A stretch of DNA of 64,000 nucleotides from Pseudoalteromonas rhizosphaerae. GTDB lineage: Bacteria > Pseudomonadota > Gammaproteobacteria > Enterobacterales > Alteromonadaceae. A program made the translations under genes and the position numbers. Location: NCBI RefSeq assembly GCF_902498845.1, contig NZ_CABVLM010000004.1, positions 124,001 to 188,000 of the forward strand, written 5' to 3'. Below are positions 45,256 to 53,914 of the stretch, one piece after another. Within the stretch, counting starts at the first letter, position 1. Every line of letters starts with the position of its first letter. The notes below the pieces were generated by a model. The model saw nothing but the letters and a program-made list of their open reading frames with translations, had not been told where the DNA came from and did no database searches.

Positions 45256-45923
45256 GAGTCTAGGTAATCCTTATCATAAAATGTTTTTACCCAATGTGGG
45301 CGATAGATGATCAATAGGGTAATAGCCATGCCGTTTAACATCGCTTCAGGAAAGCAAATAATGACACATAAATAGAGATAATTTTCACTTAATTCAAACC
45401 AATTGTAATTGCCGGTTAAATAATAAAATAAGCTAATAGTGATAATCTTAAAGCAGGCGACGAAAGCGGCGCAAATAAAAGTGCATACAAAAATGTAAAT
45501 GAAAAAATGCCGTGGTAATAGGTTATAACACAGTATAAATCCCCCATAACTGACTAAAATGGGTAAGTAAGCGGTTAACAATAAGTGGATAGGTAATTGC
45601 GCAATGCTTATTTGATTAAAAGCCGTTAACAGCAGGCTGGCTAAGGTGGCGCTCAATAATGCAAAGCGCCAGCCTAAAATAAGCGTTATGGCAGTTACAC
45701 CTAAAATATGCAGTTCAAGACCGGGTAATATGCCGGCTTTAATTCGCCACAATAAGGCAAATGCTAACGCACAGACAAATAGGCCTGTTTGACGGGCCGG
45801 CGTGGTTATTAAATGTTGGTAGTGTGACTTATTGACACTCGACCAAAAAATATAGCCGATAACAAGCCAGGTAATTGCCTGAAGTTCAATGCTTATTATC
45901 GGGATTGTCGTTAGCTTATCCAT
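45252..45923 (-). CDS. CbiM-like energy-coupling factor permease family protein
   Basis: A 223-residue membrane protein with six or seven hydrophobic segments. LELHILGVTAITLILGWRFALLSATLASLL resembles CbiM-type S components, which in the true transporters import cobalt or nickel. CbiM's N-terminal His-rich start is absent here, and no cbiN/Q/O or other ECF partner genes adjoin it. Its role as a metal transporter is therefore doubtful. It sits 5 bases after xthA and overlaps rlmA. Confidence 0.72.
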   Translation of the reverse strand: MDKLTTIPIISIELQAITWLVIGYIFWSSVNKSHYQHLITTPARQTGLFVCALAFALLWRIKAGILPGLELHILGVTAITLILGWRFALLSATLASLLLTAFNQISIAQLPIHLLLTAYLPILVSYGGFILCYNLLPRHFFIYIFVCTFICAAFVACFKIITISLFYYLTGNYNWFELSENYLYLCVIICFPEAMLNGMAITLLIIYRPHWVKTFYDKDYLDS

Positions 45924-45928
45924 TAGCG

Positions 45929-46735
45929 TTAACTAAAGGTTGACCATATTGGCGCATGATCTGATGGCTTTTCAATACCACGTAATTCATAGTCAATTCC
46001 CGCGTCAATACAACGAGCAGCCAAAGATGGAGTCGCTAGGACAACGTCAATGCGTAGACCACGATTATCATCAAAGCCGCGAGAGCGATAATCAAACCAA
46101 GAGTACTGTTCGCTTGTGTCTGGGTGAAGTTCACGGAAGGTGTCTGTAAATCCCCAATCTAGCAAGGTTGCAAGCCATTGACGTTCTTCAGGCTGGAATG
46201 AACATTTGCCAGTTTTTAACCAACGCTTGCGATTAACCTCACCAATGCCAATATCAAGATCAGTAGGAGAAATATTGATGTCGCCCATGACAATGACATC
46301 CTCGTCGTTACTGTGGTGGCTTTGTAAGTGAGTCATTAGATCACGGTAGAACTGTCGCTTATACGGAAATTTTGTTTCATGAGTAATGTTATCGCCTTGT
46401 GGAAAATAGCCATTCATTACGGTTAGATCACGGCCATTTTCTTGGCTAACAGTGACGCTGATCATGCGCTTTTGTGATTCATCAGTATCTGTTGCGAATC
46501 CTTTAACCACAGACTTAGGTTCAGTTTTGCATAACATAGCTACGCCATAATGTGCTTTTTGACCATGAAAATAAACGTGGTAACCCATATTTTGAACATC
46601 TTCGAGTGGGAAAGCTTCATCATGTACTTTTATTTCTTGTAAGCCGATTATATCAGGCTGATGTTTATCTATGATTGCTTGTAATTGGTGCAGACGAGCT
46701 CTCAGCCCGTTAATGTTAAATGAAATTACTTTCAT
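45929..46735 (-). CDS. xthA: exodeoxyribonuclease III
   Basis: A 268-residue AP endonuclease/3'-5' exonuclease of base-excision repair. Motifs: [14 protein letters not shown] start, GLQEIKV with metal-binding Glu34, [21 protein letters not shown] (catalytic Asp/Asn), DYRSRGFD, and the closing SDHAPIW (catalytic His). Length equals E. coli (268). The ATG at 46735 with AAGGT upstream is used instead of an upstream ATG at 46807. First gene of a three-gene operon. Confidence 0.96.
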   Translation of the reverse strand: MKVISFNINGLRARLHQLQAIIDKHQPDIIGLQEIKVHDEAFPLEDVQNMGYHVYFHGQKAHYGVAMLCKTEPKSVVKGFATDTDESQKRMISVTVSQENGRDLTVMNGYFPQGDNITHETKFPYKRQFYRDLMTHLQSHHSNDEDVIVMGDINISPTDLDIGIGEVNRKRWLKTGKCSFQPEERQWLATLLDWGFTDTFRELHPDTSEQYSWFDYRSRGFDDNRGLRIDVVLATPSLAARCIDAGIDYELRGIEKPSDHAPIWSTFS

Positions 46736-46911
46736 GGCTTGACCTTTAATTAGAGTTATCTTTTGCAGATTATGGCAAATTCTACCATCAATTAGCGTAT
46801 GGTACATGCGCTTATTTATAATAATAAGCCGCTCAATTGTTGAACAAAGTATGAATTTTGATTAAACATTGTTAACGCTTTTTTAAATAAAAAATTAAAT
46901 AGATAATTCGG

Positions 46912-46939
46912 TTGATTTGTAAACTTCGGTCTATATAAT
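46912..46939 (+). promoter_or_regulatory. promoter for the DUF3718 gene
   Basis: TTGATT (46912-46917), 16-base spacer, TATAAT (46934-46939), then a G/C-start region 44 bases before the ATG. A good sigma-70 match in an otherwise AT-rich region. Confidence 0.65.
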
Positions 46940-46982
46940 GCGCAAAAATTGCTCACAATATAACTCCACTTAAAGGTAAATC

Positions 46983-47414
46983 ATGAAACTACAATTATTA
47001 GCATTATTCGTCGCAGCGACTGCTTTCTCTGAGACTGCCAGTGCAGCACATTATTATAATGCTGATCATAAAATTGAATCTAAATTATGCTCAATCAGTG
47101 CTAACGAAGGATTTACTGCAGCACGCAAAGTTGCAGCCCAGCACGGGGTGTATTTATCACGTTATTCAAAAAGTATTTTGTGTAATGGTGATGATATTCG
47201 TGATATTGCAAAAAAAGTGGATGATAAAGTTCGCCAAGAAAAAGTAATTGAAGTGTTTGCTAAAAACTCACAGGCAGAAACACAGCTATGTATTACTGCC
47301 TTGAAGCAAGGTTTGGCTCCAGTGAAAGAAAAAATAGCAAACTTAAACTCATTGATTTGTAATGGTGAAGTGGTTACTGAGTTTGTGAAACGATATCAAG
47401 GTGCGACAATTTGA
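46983..47414 (+). CDS. DUF3718 family exported protein, two repeats
   Basis: A 143-residue exported protein with a signal peptide ending near SASA-A (residue 20). Two copies of a Cys-bearing module: ESKLCSISANEGFTAARKVA...SILCNGDDIRDIAKK (about 32-80) and ETQLCITALKQGLAPVKEKIA...LICNGEVVTEFVKRY (about 97-139). Each has one Cys after the Leu and one in the (I/L)CNG motif, so each probably closes a disulphide in the periplasm. The family is uncharacterised and seen mainly in Alteromonadales and relatives. It has its own promoter (46912-46939) and terminator (47449-47480). Confidence 0.85.
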   Translation: MKLQLLALFVAATAFSETASAAHYYNADHKIESKLCSISANEGFTAARKVAAQHGVYLSRYSKSILCNGDDIRDIAKKVDDKVRQEKVIEVFAKNSQAETQLCITALKQGLAPVKEKIANLNSLICNGEVVTEFVKRYQGATI

Positions 47415-47448
47415 TTAAAAATGTAACGCACTAGCTCGTTTATCTACA

Positions 47449-47480
47449 ATAGCAGCGCTTTAATCGCTGCTATTTTACAT
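47449..47480 (+). terminator. terminator after DUF3718 gene
   Basis: AATAGCAGCG (47449-47458) pairs perfectly with CGCTGCTATT (47465-47474), then TTACATTTTT. Confidence 0.85.
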
Positions 47481-47559
47481 TTTTATAGAATAACTTTTCC
47501 AACCTTTGTATTGATCTGGCATAATAGCGCGCTGAATATACCGCAACGTCTTGGTGCCT

Positions 47560-48174
47560 ATGGTGACAAAATCTGCTACGAAAATGGCTACGAAACGAAT
47601 CAGTGATGAGCAGCTTGTTGAGATCATTGAAGCGGCGATTTTTGTTGCGGGAAAACCAGTCAGTAAACGGCATTTAAAAGACACCGTATTAACTGAGTTA
47701 AGTGTGTCTATGACACGTATTAACCTCGCGATTGAACAGATCCAAATTCATTATCAAACCCGTGGTATTCGCTTAGTTGAAGTCGGTAGTGGATTTAGAT
47801 TTCAGGCGTGTGCCAGCTTAGCCCCTTGGTTAAATAACCTTTGGCAAGAACGGGCGCCTAAATATTCCCGTGCACTATTAGAAACTCTTTCGCTTATTGC
47901 TTATCGTCAGCCGATAACTCGGGGCGAGATAGAGCAAGTACGTGGAGTGACCGTAGGCTCAACTATTATTAAAAGTCTGCTCGAGCGTGAGTGGATACAT
48001 GTTGTTGGTCATAAAGAGGTGCCAGGTAGGCCCGCTTTATATGCCACAACCAAACAATTTTTAGATTATTTTTCGTTAACAGGTTTAGATAACTTACCGC
48101 CACTGCCAAAACAGCAGCAAAGTAAAATTGACCAGTTATTGAGTGATCCTTCTGTGAGAGAACTATCCGAATGA
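47560..48174 (+). CDS. scpB: segregation and condensation protein B
   Basis: A 204-residue winged-helix protein that pairs with ScpA and SMC/MukB-type condensin. Typical ScpB blocks: [49 protein letters not shown], and [31 protein letters not shown]. The ATG at 47560 is chosen; TTG 47551 and ATG 47584 are alternatives, as the N-terminus is variable and SD signals are weak. The scpA gene usually precedes scpB but is not here. The stop overlaps rluB by 4 bases. Confidence 0.94.
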   Translation: MVTKSATKMATKRISDEQLVEIIEAAIFVAGKPVSKRHLKDTVLTELSVSMTRINLAIEQIQIHYQTRGIRLVEVGSGFRFQACASLAPWLNNLWQERAPKYSRALLETLSLIAYRQPITRGEIEQVRGVTVGSTIIKSLLEREWIHVVGHKEVPGRPALYATTKQFLDYFSLTGLDNLPPLPKQQQSKIDQLLSDPSVRELSE

Positions 48175-49040
48175 GTATACAAGGTGAAAAGTTACAAAAA
48201 GTCTTAGCAAGAGCGGGCGTAGGTTCGCGACGTGAGATGGAAAAATACATTGATGCAAATCGTGTCAGTGTTAATGGTAAAGTAGCAAAGCTGGGTGATC
48301 GTGTTGAAGAAACCGACCAGATCCGTGTTGATGGCCATACGGTAAAAATTGAAGAAAAAGCTGAACGTATCTGTCGCGTTGTTATGTATAACAAACCTGA
48401 AGGTGAGTTATGTACACGTAAAGATCCTGAAGGACGTAGAACGGTATTTGACCGCCTGCCGCGCGTTGATGGTGAACGTTGGATTGCTGTTGGTCGTTTA
48501 GATATAAATACAGCAGGTTTAATGTTGTTCACCAATGATGGTGAGCTTGCTAACCGCTTAATGCACCCAAGTTACGAAGTAGAGCGTGAATATTCAGCAC
48601 GTGTATTTGGTGAAGTAACAGCAGAAACTATCAAAAATTTAACCAAAGGGGTTGAGCTTGAAGATGGTATGGCAAAATTTCTTACTATTAAACCACTGGG
48701 CGGCGAAGGTATTAACCGCTGGTATAATGTAACGCTGACTGAAGGGCGTAACCGTGAAGTTCGTCGTTTATGGCAGTCTCAAGACGTTGAGGTTTCTCGC
48801 CTTATTCGTATTCGTTATGGTAAATTAGAGCTCGATAAACGTCTACCACAAGGTGGTTGGGCTGAGCTAGATTTAGAGACTGTAAATTACTTACGTAAAA
48901 CAGTTAAGCTTGGCCGTGAAACGCAAACAAAATTATCTGTTATGCCTGAAAAACGCAAAGATAAGCGCGCTAAAATTAATCAAATTCGTAAAGCAGTCAA
49001 AAAACATAATAATCGCGTTAAACAAACTAAACGCCGTTAA
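48171..49040 (+). CDS. rluB: 23S rRNA pseudouridine(2605) synthase
   Basis: A 289-residue RsuA-family synthase. An S4 RNA-binding domain ([32 protein letters not shown], about 4-60) precedes the catalytic domain with [27 protein letters not shown] (catalytic Asp in GRLD) and [12 protein letters not shown] basic tail ([16 protein letters not shown]) probably aids rRNA contact. Overlaps scpB by 4 bases (ATGA): translational coupling, the classic scpB-rluB pair. A strong terminator follows. Confidence 0.95.
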   Translation: MSIQGEKLQKVLARAGVGSRREMEKYIDANRVSVNGKVAKLGDRVEETDQIRVDGHTVKIEEKAERICRVVMYNKPEGELCTRKDPEGRRTVFDRLPRVDGERWIAVGRLDINTAGLMLFTNDGELANRLMHPSYEVEREYSARVFGEVTAETIKNLTKGVELEDGMAKFLTIKPLGGEGINRWYNVTLTEGRNREVRRLWQSQDVEVSRLIRIRYGKLELDKRLPQGGWAELDLETVNYLRKTVKLGRETQTKLSVMPEKRKDKRAKINQIRKAVKKHNNRVKQTKRR

Positions 49041-49053
49041 TATCTGCCTTGCA

Positions 49054-49084
49054 TTAAAAAAGCCGCTAATTAGCGGCTTTTTTA
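49054..49084 (+). terminator. terminator after rluB
   Basis: AGCCGCTA (about 49061-49068) and TAGCGGCT (about 49071-49078) palindrome flanked by A-run and T-run. Confidence 0.9.
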
Positions 49085-49100
49085 TGTTTAGTACTTGGTT

Positions 49101-49265
49101 TATACCAATCGACTTAAATATTTAACCATTCTAGCGGGCTAAATAAAGTGCTAACTGCGTTAGGGATTTTTTATGTAGAACAACTACATGTCAAAATTCC
49201 TGCCTTGTTATCACTGTATTTATCTGTCGCTATAAATGGTCAGTAACTTAACACGACTGGTATTA
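49101..49265. mobile_element. palindromic MITE-like intergenic repeat
   Basis: A 165-base element with imperfect terminal inverted repeats: TATACCAATCGACTTAA on the left (49101-49117) and TTAACACGACTGGTATTA on the right (49248-49265). The inside is also a long imperfect palindrome: ACCATTCTAGCG against CGCTATAAATGGT, GTGCTAAC against GTTATCAC, GGGATTTT against AAAATTCC, with a central ATGTAG-AACAA-CTACAT hairpin (49173-49189). It has no coding capacity. I recall similar interspersed repeats in Pseudoalteromonas and relatives. Its right end includes the stop codon of the SDR gene. Confidence 0.7.
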
Positions 49266-50009
49266 TTTCTTTGTTTGCGCGTCTAATGATTGACCATTGA
49301 CGTCTTTTGAATCATCACTCATTAAGTATAAATAAGTTGGCATTAAGTCTTCAGGGCAGGCTAGTTTATCGCGATCTTCGCCTGGATAGACACTGGCACG
49401 CATAGCTGTGTGGGTGGCGCCGGGATTAATACAATTTATCCGGATATTCGTTTTACCAACTTCACATGCCCATGTTTGCATCATTCCTTCAACTGCAAAT
49501 TTTGAAATGGCATACGCGCCCCAAAACTCACGACCTTGGCGACCAACACCAGAAGAGGTGAAAATAATTGAAGCACTTGGAGATTTACGTAAAACTGGAA
49601 ACATATATTTTGTAATCATCGCTTGAGCGGTAACATTCACTTTTATGATGTTATCAAACGTTGATGAACAAAAATGCTCAAGTGGACCCAGTGAGCCAAT
49701 TATTCCTGCATTATTGAGCAAGCCATCTAGTTTACCAAATTGCTGTTCGATGGTAGCGCCTAAATCACGAAAGTTTTGTTTGCTTGCACCTTTTAAATCC
49801 ATCGGTACAATCGCAGGTTTTGGCCCGCCAACGGCAATGATTTCATCGTATACCGCTTCCAGTTTGCTGGTGGTTTTACCCAATAATATAACCGTTGCGC
49901 CATGTTTGGCATAAGTTATTGCAGCCACTCGGCCAATGCCGTCACCTGCACCAGTTACTAAGATCACTTTGTCTTGTAGGGCATTATCAGCCGCTTTATA
50001 GGTTTGCAT
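49263..50009 (-). CDS. SDR family oxidoreductase, YciK-like
   Basis: A 248-residue short-chain dehydrogenase close to E. coli YciK. Motifs: VTGAGDGIGRVAA (TGxxxGIG, about 18-30), NNAG, Ser-Tyr-Lys catalytic set in FTSSGVGRQGREFWGAYAISK, and INCINPGATHTAMRAS. The ATG at 50009 is preferred to 50048, since homologues begin at this point. The C-terminus (LDAQTKK) is shorter than in YciK (about 252), and the stop codon lies within the terminal repeat of the MITE-like element, so the element may have replaced the original end. Substrate unknown. Confidence 0.9.
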   Translation of the reverse strand: MQTYKAADNALQDKVILVTGAGDGIGRVAAITYAKHGATVILLGKTTSKLEAVYDEIIAVGGPKPAIVPMDLKGASKQNFRDLGATIEQQFGKLDGLLNNAGIIGSLGPLEHFCSSTFDNIIKVNVTAQAMITKYMFPVLRKSPSASIIFTSSGVGRQGREFWGAYAISKFAVEGMMQTWACEVGKTNIRINCINPGATHTAMRASVYPGEDRDKLACPEDLMPTYLYLMSDDSKDVNGQSLDAQTKK

Positions 50010-50259
50010 AATAAAGGTCCAAAAAATCAATTTGATTGATTTTAACATAGCAAAACACCAAGTTATCGAATTTATTGCAAAATAAGGTGGCGAAATTTGA
50101 AACTTTACGTTAACTTTAACTGGTCTAATGTCTTATTAATAACCTAATTACATTATTTTAACTAAATATTACGCGAAAACTTAAAAGAATTAGTAACAAA
50201 ATTAGCTACACTTATTTATCAACACACATAAAAAAAAGATTACGTGCGGAGCAAACAAT

Positions 50260-52731
50260 ATGAAAAAAATGCTACTCTCACTTGCAATTACAGCTGCTCT
50301 AGCTGGTTGCGGCGGCGGTGAAACGTTAGAAGATGTTAAAAATGATACACCACCAGTTATTCCATCAGCTACAGTGAAGTTTGATCCCGCAAATGGGGTT
50401 ATTTCAGTACCAAATGATTTATTAATGAGTGGTACAAAAGATGGCACTATAAATATCCCCGGTGAGTTGAGTGCTAATGGTGCATCAGTGCCAAGAAGCG
50501 CCTATGCTAACCCGTCACTGGCACTAGGTGCACTTGATGGCTGGTCTAGCCAAGTTCCCTATAAAGTAGATCTTACCTTTCCTGCGAATGTGAGCCTTGA
50601 TGAAAGTTCGGCTGGTGCGCCGGGAGCTGTGCGTATTTTTGAAGTTGTTATGGGCGCTAGTTTGACAGATGCAGATTGCGCAGCGGTACCCGCTGGAGCA
50701 GGATGTAAATTATTAGGTGAATTAACCTTTGGCGTTGATTTCATCACTAAAGCAAGTGGCAATGCGGTTGCTATTATTCCATTAAAACCGTTTAAAGCTG
50801 GCAGCTCGTATATTAATGTGCTGACGACTGAGCTTAAAGACTCATTAGGGCGTTCAATCCAGCCATCTTCAACCTACGGATTAGTAAAACAGGAAGCCCC
50901 ATTAGTAACTGAATCGCAACTCGCGCTGCAGGGCGTGGTAAATAGCTATGAAAATGTACTTATTTCAGGCGGCACGATCACTAAAGATGAGATTATATAT
51001 TCAGCAGCGATGACCATTCAATCTGTAGGTCCAGTGCTTGGTACTATTAAAAAATTGCTAGCAGCGAGCTTACAAAATCCAGCCTTGCCAACGCCAATGG
51101 TTCAAATTCCTGAACAACCAATGTTAACGGTTGAGCAAGTCTTTGCTTCACAAGGTATTACGGGACTTTCGCCAGCATTTGCAGGTGTTCAATATCAAAA
51201 AGGTAGTGTGACACTACCTATGTATTTATCTCAGCCTGAAGGAAAAGAAATTTCAGATTTAGCTGCTACATATTGGCAAGGCATGTGTTCAAGCCCAGTT
51301 GCCGTTCTTAATCAGCAAGCAGCTGATCAAGCGCTGCGCGAAGCAGGAAAAGAAGATGAAATTGATCCTACAATGTTTGATGTTGGTCCATATGAGCCGC
51401 TTTGCCAAGGTTTAAGTGAGGGGAGATTACATGATTACCCGAAAATTGATATTACTCGCCACTTAACAAAATACAATCCGATCCCAAAAGTGCAAAGCCA
51501 GCAAGAAGTAACTGTTCAGATAACAAAACCTATTTTGCCTGTAATAAATTTTATCAGAACACAAAGTCTTGGTATGTCGGCACTTGAAATGCCAGCGGGT
51601 GGTTGGCCGGTGGTGATAATGCAACATGGTATTACTTCTAAAAAAGAAGATATGCTGGCATTAACGGCTAGTTTAGCGATTCAAGGCTTTGCAACGGCCT
51701 CAATAGACCATCCAGTGCATGGTGAACGTGGTATTGACGTGGATGACGATGGTAATGATGATTTTAATGCATCAACAGGCTCTGTCCTGGCGTATATGAA
51801 TTTGCAATCATTACTAGTAGCACGTGACAATTTAAGACAGTCTGCAGCTGATTTACTTGCTTTACGTCTTGGTCTAAACTTTACAAACGATACATCACTT
51901 AACACTTCTGATGTAGTGTTTATTGGACATTCATTAGGCTCAGTAGTTGCTCCCGCTTTTGTTACTCAAGCAAATACACCTTTAGATAGCCAAGTTGATG
52001 GTCTGTTCAAAGTCAATAGCGTCGCACTTGCTAGCGGTGGTGGTGGGATAGCCAGCTTCTTACTAGAATCGGCGAGTTTTGGCCCATTTGTTCAAGGCTC
52101 AGTATTGCTATCAGCTGGGACATCTGAATCTGCTGAGTTCCAAGCTTATAGAGAGAGCTCTGCTGTATCAAATTGTGGTGAAGCAGTTTCTACGAGCGAG
52201 AGTATTTCATGTGGGTATGGAGAATATTACACTTCGTTAAATGCAGCTGGTGAAATGACTAAGCTAGCTAACATTCAAGGTGTAATGAGTCAGTTCTCAT
52301 TTGCAGCACAGACGGCACTTGATAGCGGGGATCCTACAAACTATGCATCTGCTATAAAAGCGCTTGGCACACCTGTTTATATGAATGTGGTAGTTGGAGA
52401 TGGAGAAGTTAATGGAAATAAACCAGACCAAGTGATTCCACCAATGACTGTAAACAATCCAATTGCAGGCTCACTGCCACTTGCTAACTTAATGGGTTTA
52501 ACGACAGTAACCCAGTCGCAAGCGCCTACTGACGATGGTATGAGTTATTTAGTTAAATTTACCAAAGGGCATCACAGCTCAGTACTTACACCTGCACCGA
52601 ATGCAGCCGCAGGCGCGACGGCTGAAGGAAGCGCTGCCGCGACAAGTGAAATGCAATTACAGATTGCAACTTACTTAGTAACTCGAGGTCGTGCGTTATC
52701 TATTCAAAATACCGAGATTGTCACTGATTAA
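50260..52731 (+). CDS. VolA/Pla-1 family surface lysophospholipase
   Basis: An 823-residue lipoprotein with lipobox LAGC (Cys17) followed by GGG, a surface-export-like start. The N-terminal half (about 30-400) resembles the bacterial virulence-factor lipase N-terminal domain; the C-terminal half is an alpha/beta hydrolase with nucleophile Ser558 in FIGHSLGSVV, an early WPVVIMQHGITSKKEDM oxyanion region and a late KGHHSSVL His. VolA of Vibrio cholerae is a surface lysophospholipase that releases fatty acids for uptake. Preceded by a 250-base promoter region, followed by a GAAA-loop terminator. Confidence 0.9.
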   Translation: MKKMLLSLAITAALAGCGGGETLEDVKNDTPPVIPSATVKFDPANGVISVPNDLLMSGTKDGTINIPGELSANGASVPRSAYANPSLALGALDGWSSQVPYKVDLTFPANVSLDESSAGAPGAVRIFEVVMGASLTDADCAAVPAGAGCKLLGELTFGVDFITKASGNAVAIIPLKPFKAGSSYINVLTTELKDSLGRSIQPSSTYGLVKQEAPLVTESQLALQGVVNSYENVLISGGTITKDEIIYSAAMTIQSVGPVLGTIKKLLAASLQNPALPTPMVQIPEQPMLTVEQVFASQGITGLSPAFAGVQYQKGSVTLPMYLSQPEGKEISDLAATYWQGMCSSPVAVLNQQAADQALREAGKEDEIDPTMFDVGPYEPLCQGLSEGRLHDYPKIDITRHLTKYNPIPKVQSQQEVTVQITKPILPVINFIRTQSLGMSALEMPAGGWPVVIMQHGITSKKEDMLALTASLAIQGFATASIDHPVHGERGIDVDDDGNDDFNASTGSVLAYMNLQSLLVARDNLRQSAADLLALRLGLNFTNDTSLNTSDVVFIGHSLGSVVAPAFVTQANTPLDSQVDGLFKVNSVALASGGGGIASFLLESASFGPFVQGSVLLSAGTSESAEFQAYRESSAVSNCGEAVSTSESISCGYGEYYTSLNAAGEMTKLANIQGVMSQFSFAAQTALDSGDPTNYASAIKALGTPVYMNVVVGDGEVNGNKPDQVIPPMTVNNPIAGSLPLANLMGLTTVTQSQAPTDDGMSYLVKFTKGHHSSVLTPAPNAAAGATAEGSAAATSEMQLQIATYLVTRGRALSIQNTEIVTD

Positions 52732-52755
52732 TTTTTTAGAGTATTAAAATAAATG

Positions 52756-52783
52756 AAAAGCCACTGAAAAGTGGCTTTTTTTT
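52756..52783 (+). terminator. terminator after the phospholipase gene
   Basis: AAAAGCCACT and AGTGGCTTTT with a GAAA-type loop, followed by T-run. Confidence 0.9.
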
Positions 52784-52827
52784 GTTTGAATGGTAAATTA
52801 GGTCAAATTTTTGTTTGGAGAATACGA

Positions 52828-53844
52828 TTGGAATTTCTATATGAGTACGGGCTGTTTCTAGCTAAAACGGCGACATTTGTGATTGCCGCCGCTGCGGTAA
52901 TATTAATTAGTGTCGCTGCAGCGATAAAGCCTAAAAGTAAAAAAGGTGAGATTGAGATAGATGATATTTCTGAGCAGTTAGATGATTTGAAAAATGATTT
53001 TATTGCAAGCACCTTATCTAAAAAAGCATTAAAAGCACACCATAAAGCACAAAAGAATGATGCTAAAAAAACCACTGATGTACAGTCGAAACCACGATTA
53101 TATGTACTTGATTTTAATGGTAGTATGGATGCTCATGAAGTCGATAGCTTACGTGAAGAAATTACCGCAATTGTTGCAATTGCCGATCCTAAGCAAGACA
53201 AAGTGTTGGTTAGGCTAGAAAGTGGTGGCGGGGTGGTTCATGGCTATGGACTTGCTGCTTCCCAGCTACAACGCATTAAAAATAGAGGTATTCACCTTAC
53301 GGTTGCGATTGATAAAGTTGCTGCCAGTGGTGGTTACATGATGGCCTGTGTCGCTGATGAAATTGTTGCCGCACCGTTTGCTATCGTTGGCTCTATTGGT
53401 GTGATAGCACAAATTCCAAATTTTAATAAAATTCTGAAGAAAAACGATGTTGATTTTGAACAAATCACTGCGGGTGAGTTTAAACGTACCCTAACTTTAT
53501 TTGGTGAAAATACAGATAAAGCACGGGAGAAGTTTAAAGAAGAAATAGAGCAAACTCATGACTTATTCAAACAGTTTGTTAGCAGTCAACGGCCAAGTTT
53601 AGATATTAACTTAGTGGCAACAGGTGAGCACTGGTTTGCGACTCAAGCGCTTGAAAAAGGTCTAGTCGATACCATAGAAACCAGTGATGACACATTGCTT
53701 AAGTATCAAGATGAGCGACAAATATATAAAATTAAATATAAAGTTAAAAAGAGCTTAAGCGACAAGCTTGCTATCGGGTTGAGTAACACTGTTAACAAAA
53801 CCGGTATATCATTATTGTCTCGTTTAAAAGGGCTAAACCCATAA
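52828..53844 (+). CDS. sohB: inner-membrane S49 peptidase SohB
   Basis: A 338-residue protease of the SppA/SohB family. Starts at TTG 52828 with GGAG 7 bases upstream, giving LEFLYEYGLFLAKT, which lines up with E. coli SohB (MELLSEYGLFLAK). One N-terminal membrane helix (about 8-28), a charged linker, then the serine protease domain: KPRLYVLDFNGSMDAHEV-like block, LESGGGVVHGYG, DKVAASGGYMMACVADEIVAAPFAIVGSIGV (catalytic Ser in AASGG), and FKRTLTLFGEN with the catalytic Lys. Length normal (E. coli 349). Confidence 0.95.
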   Translation: MEFLYEYGLFLAKTATFVIAAAAVILISVAAAIKPKSKKGEIEIDDISEQLDDLKNDFIASTLSKKALKAHHKAQKNDAKKTTDVQSKPRLYVLDFNGSMDAHEVDSLREEITAIVAIADPKQDKVLVRLESGGGVVHGYGLAASQLQRIKNRGIHLTVAIDKVAASGGYMMACVADEIVAAPFAIVGSIGVIAQIPNFNKILKKNDVDFEQITAGEFKRTLTLFGENTDKAREKFKEEIEQTHDLFKQFVSSQRPSLDINLVATGEHWFATQALEKGLVDTIETSDDTLLKYQDERQIYKIKYKVKKSLSDKLAIGLSNTVNKTGISLLSRLKGLNP

Positions 53845-53865
53845 AGGTTTCCGTTATTAAATGAT

Positions 53866-53895
53866 AAAAAAACCCGCAAATTTGCGGGTTTTTTT
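53866..53895. terminator. bidirectional terminator between sohB and the symporter gene
   Basis: A 30-base perfect palindrome built on ACCCGCAAA/TTTGCGGGT, flanked by A- and T-runs, 22 bases after the sohB stop and 20 before the symporter stop. Confidence 0.92.
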
Positions 53896-53914
53896 CATTT
53901 ATACACGCACAACT

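Noticed and set aside
47969..48535. Minus-strand frame of 188 codons across scpB/rluB
   Set aside because: Arg/Ser-rich translation typical of an antisense shadow; both genes on the plus strand are certain.
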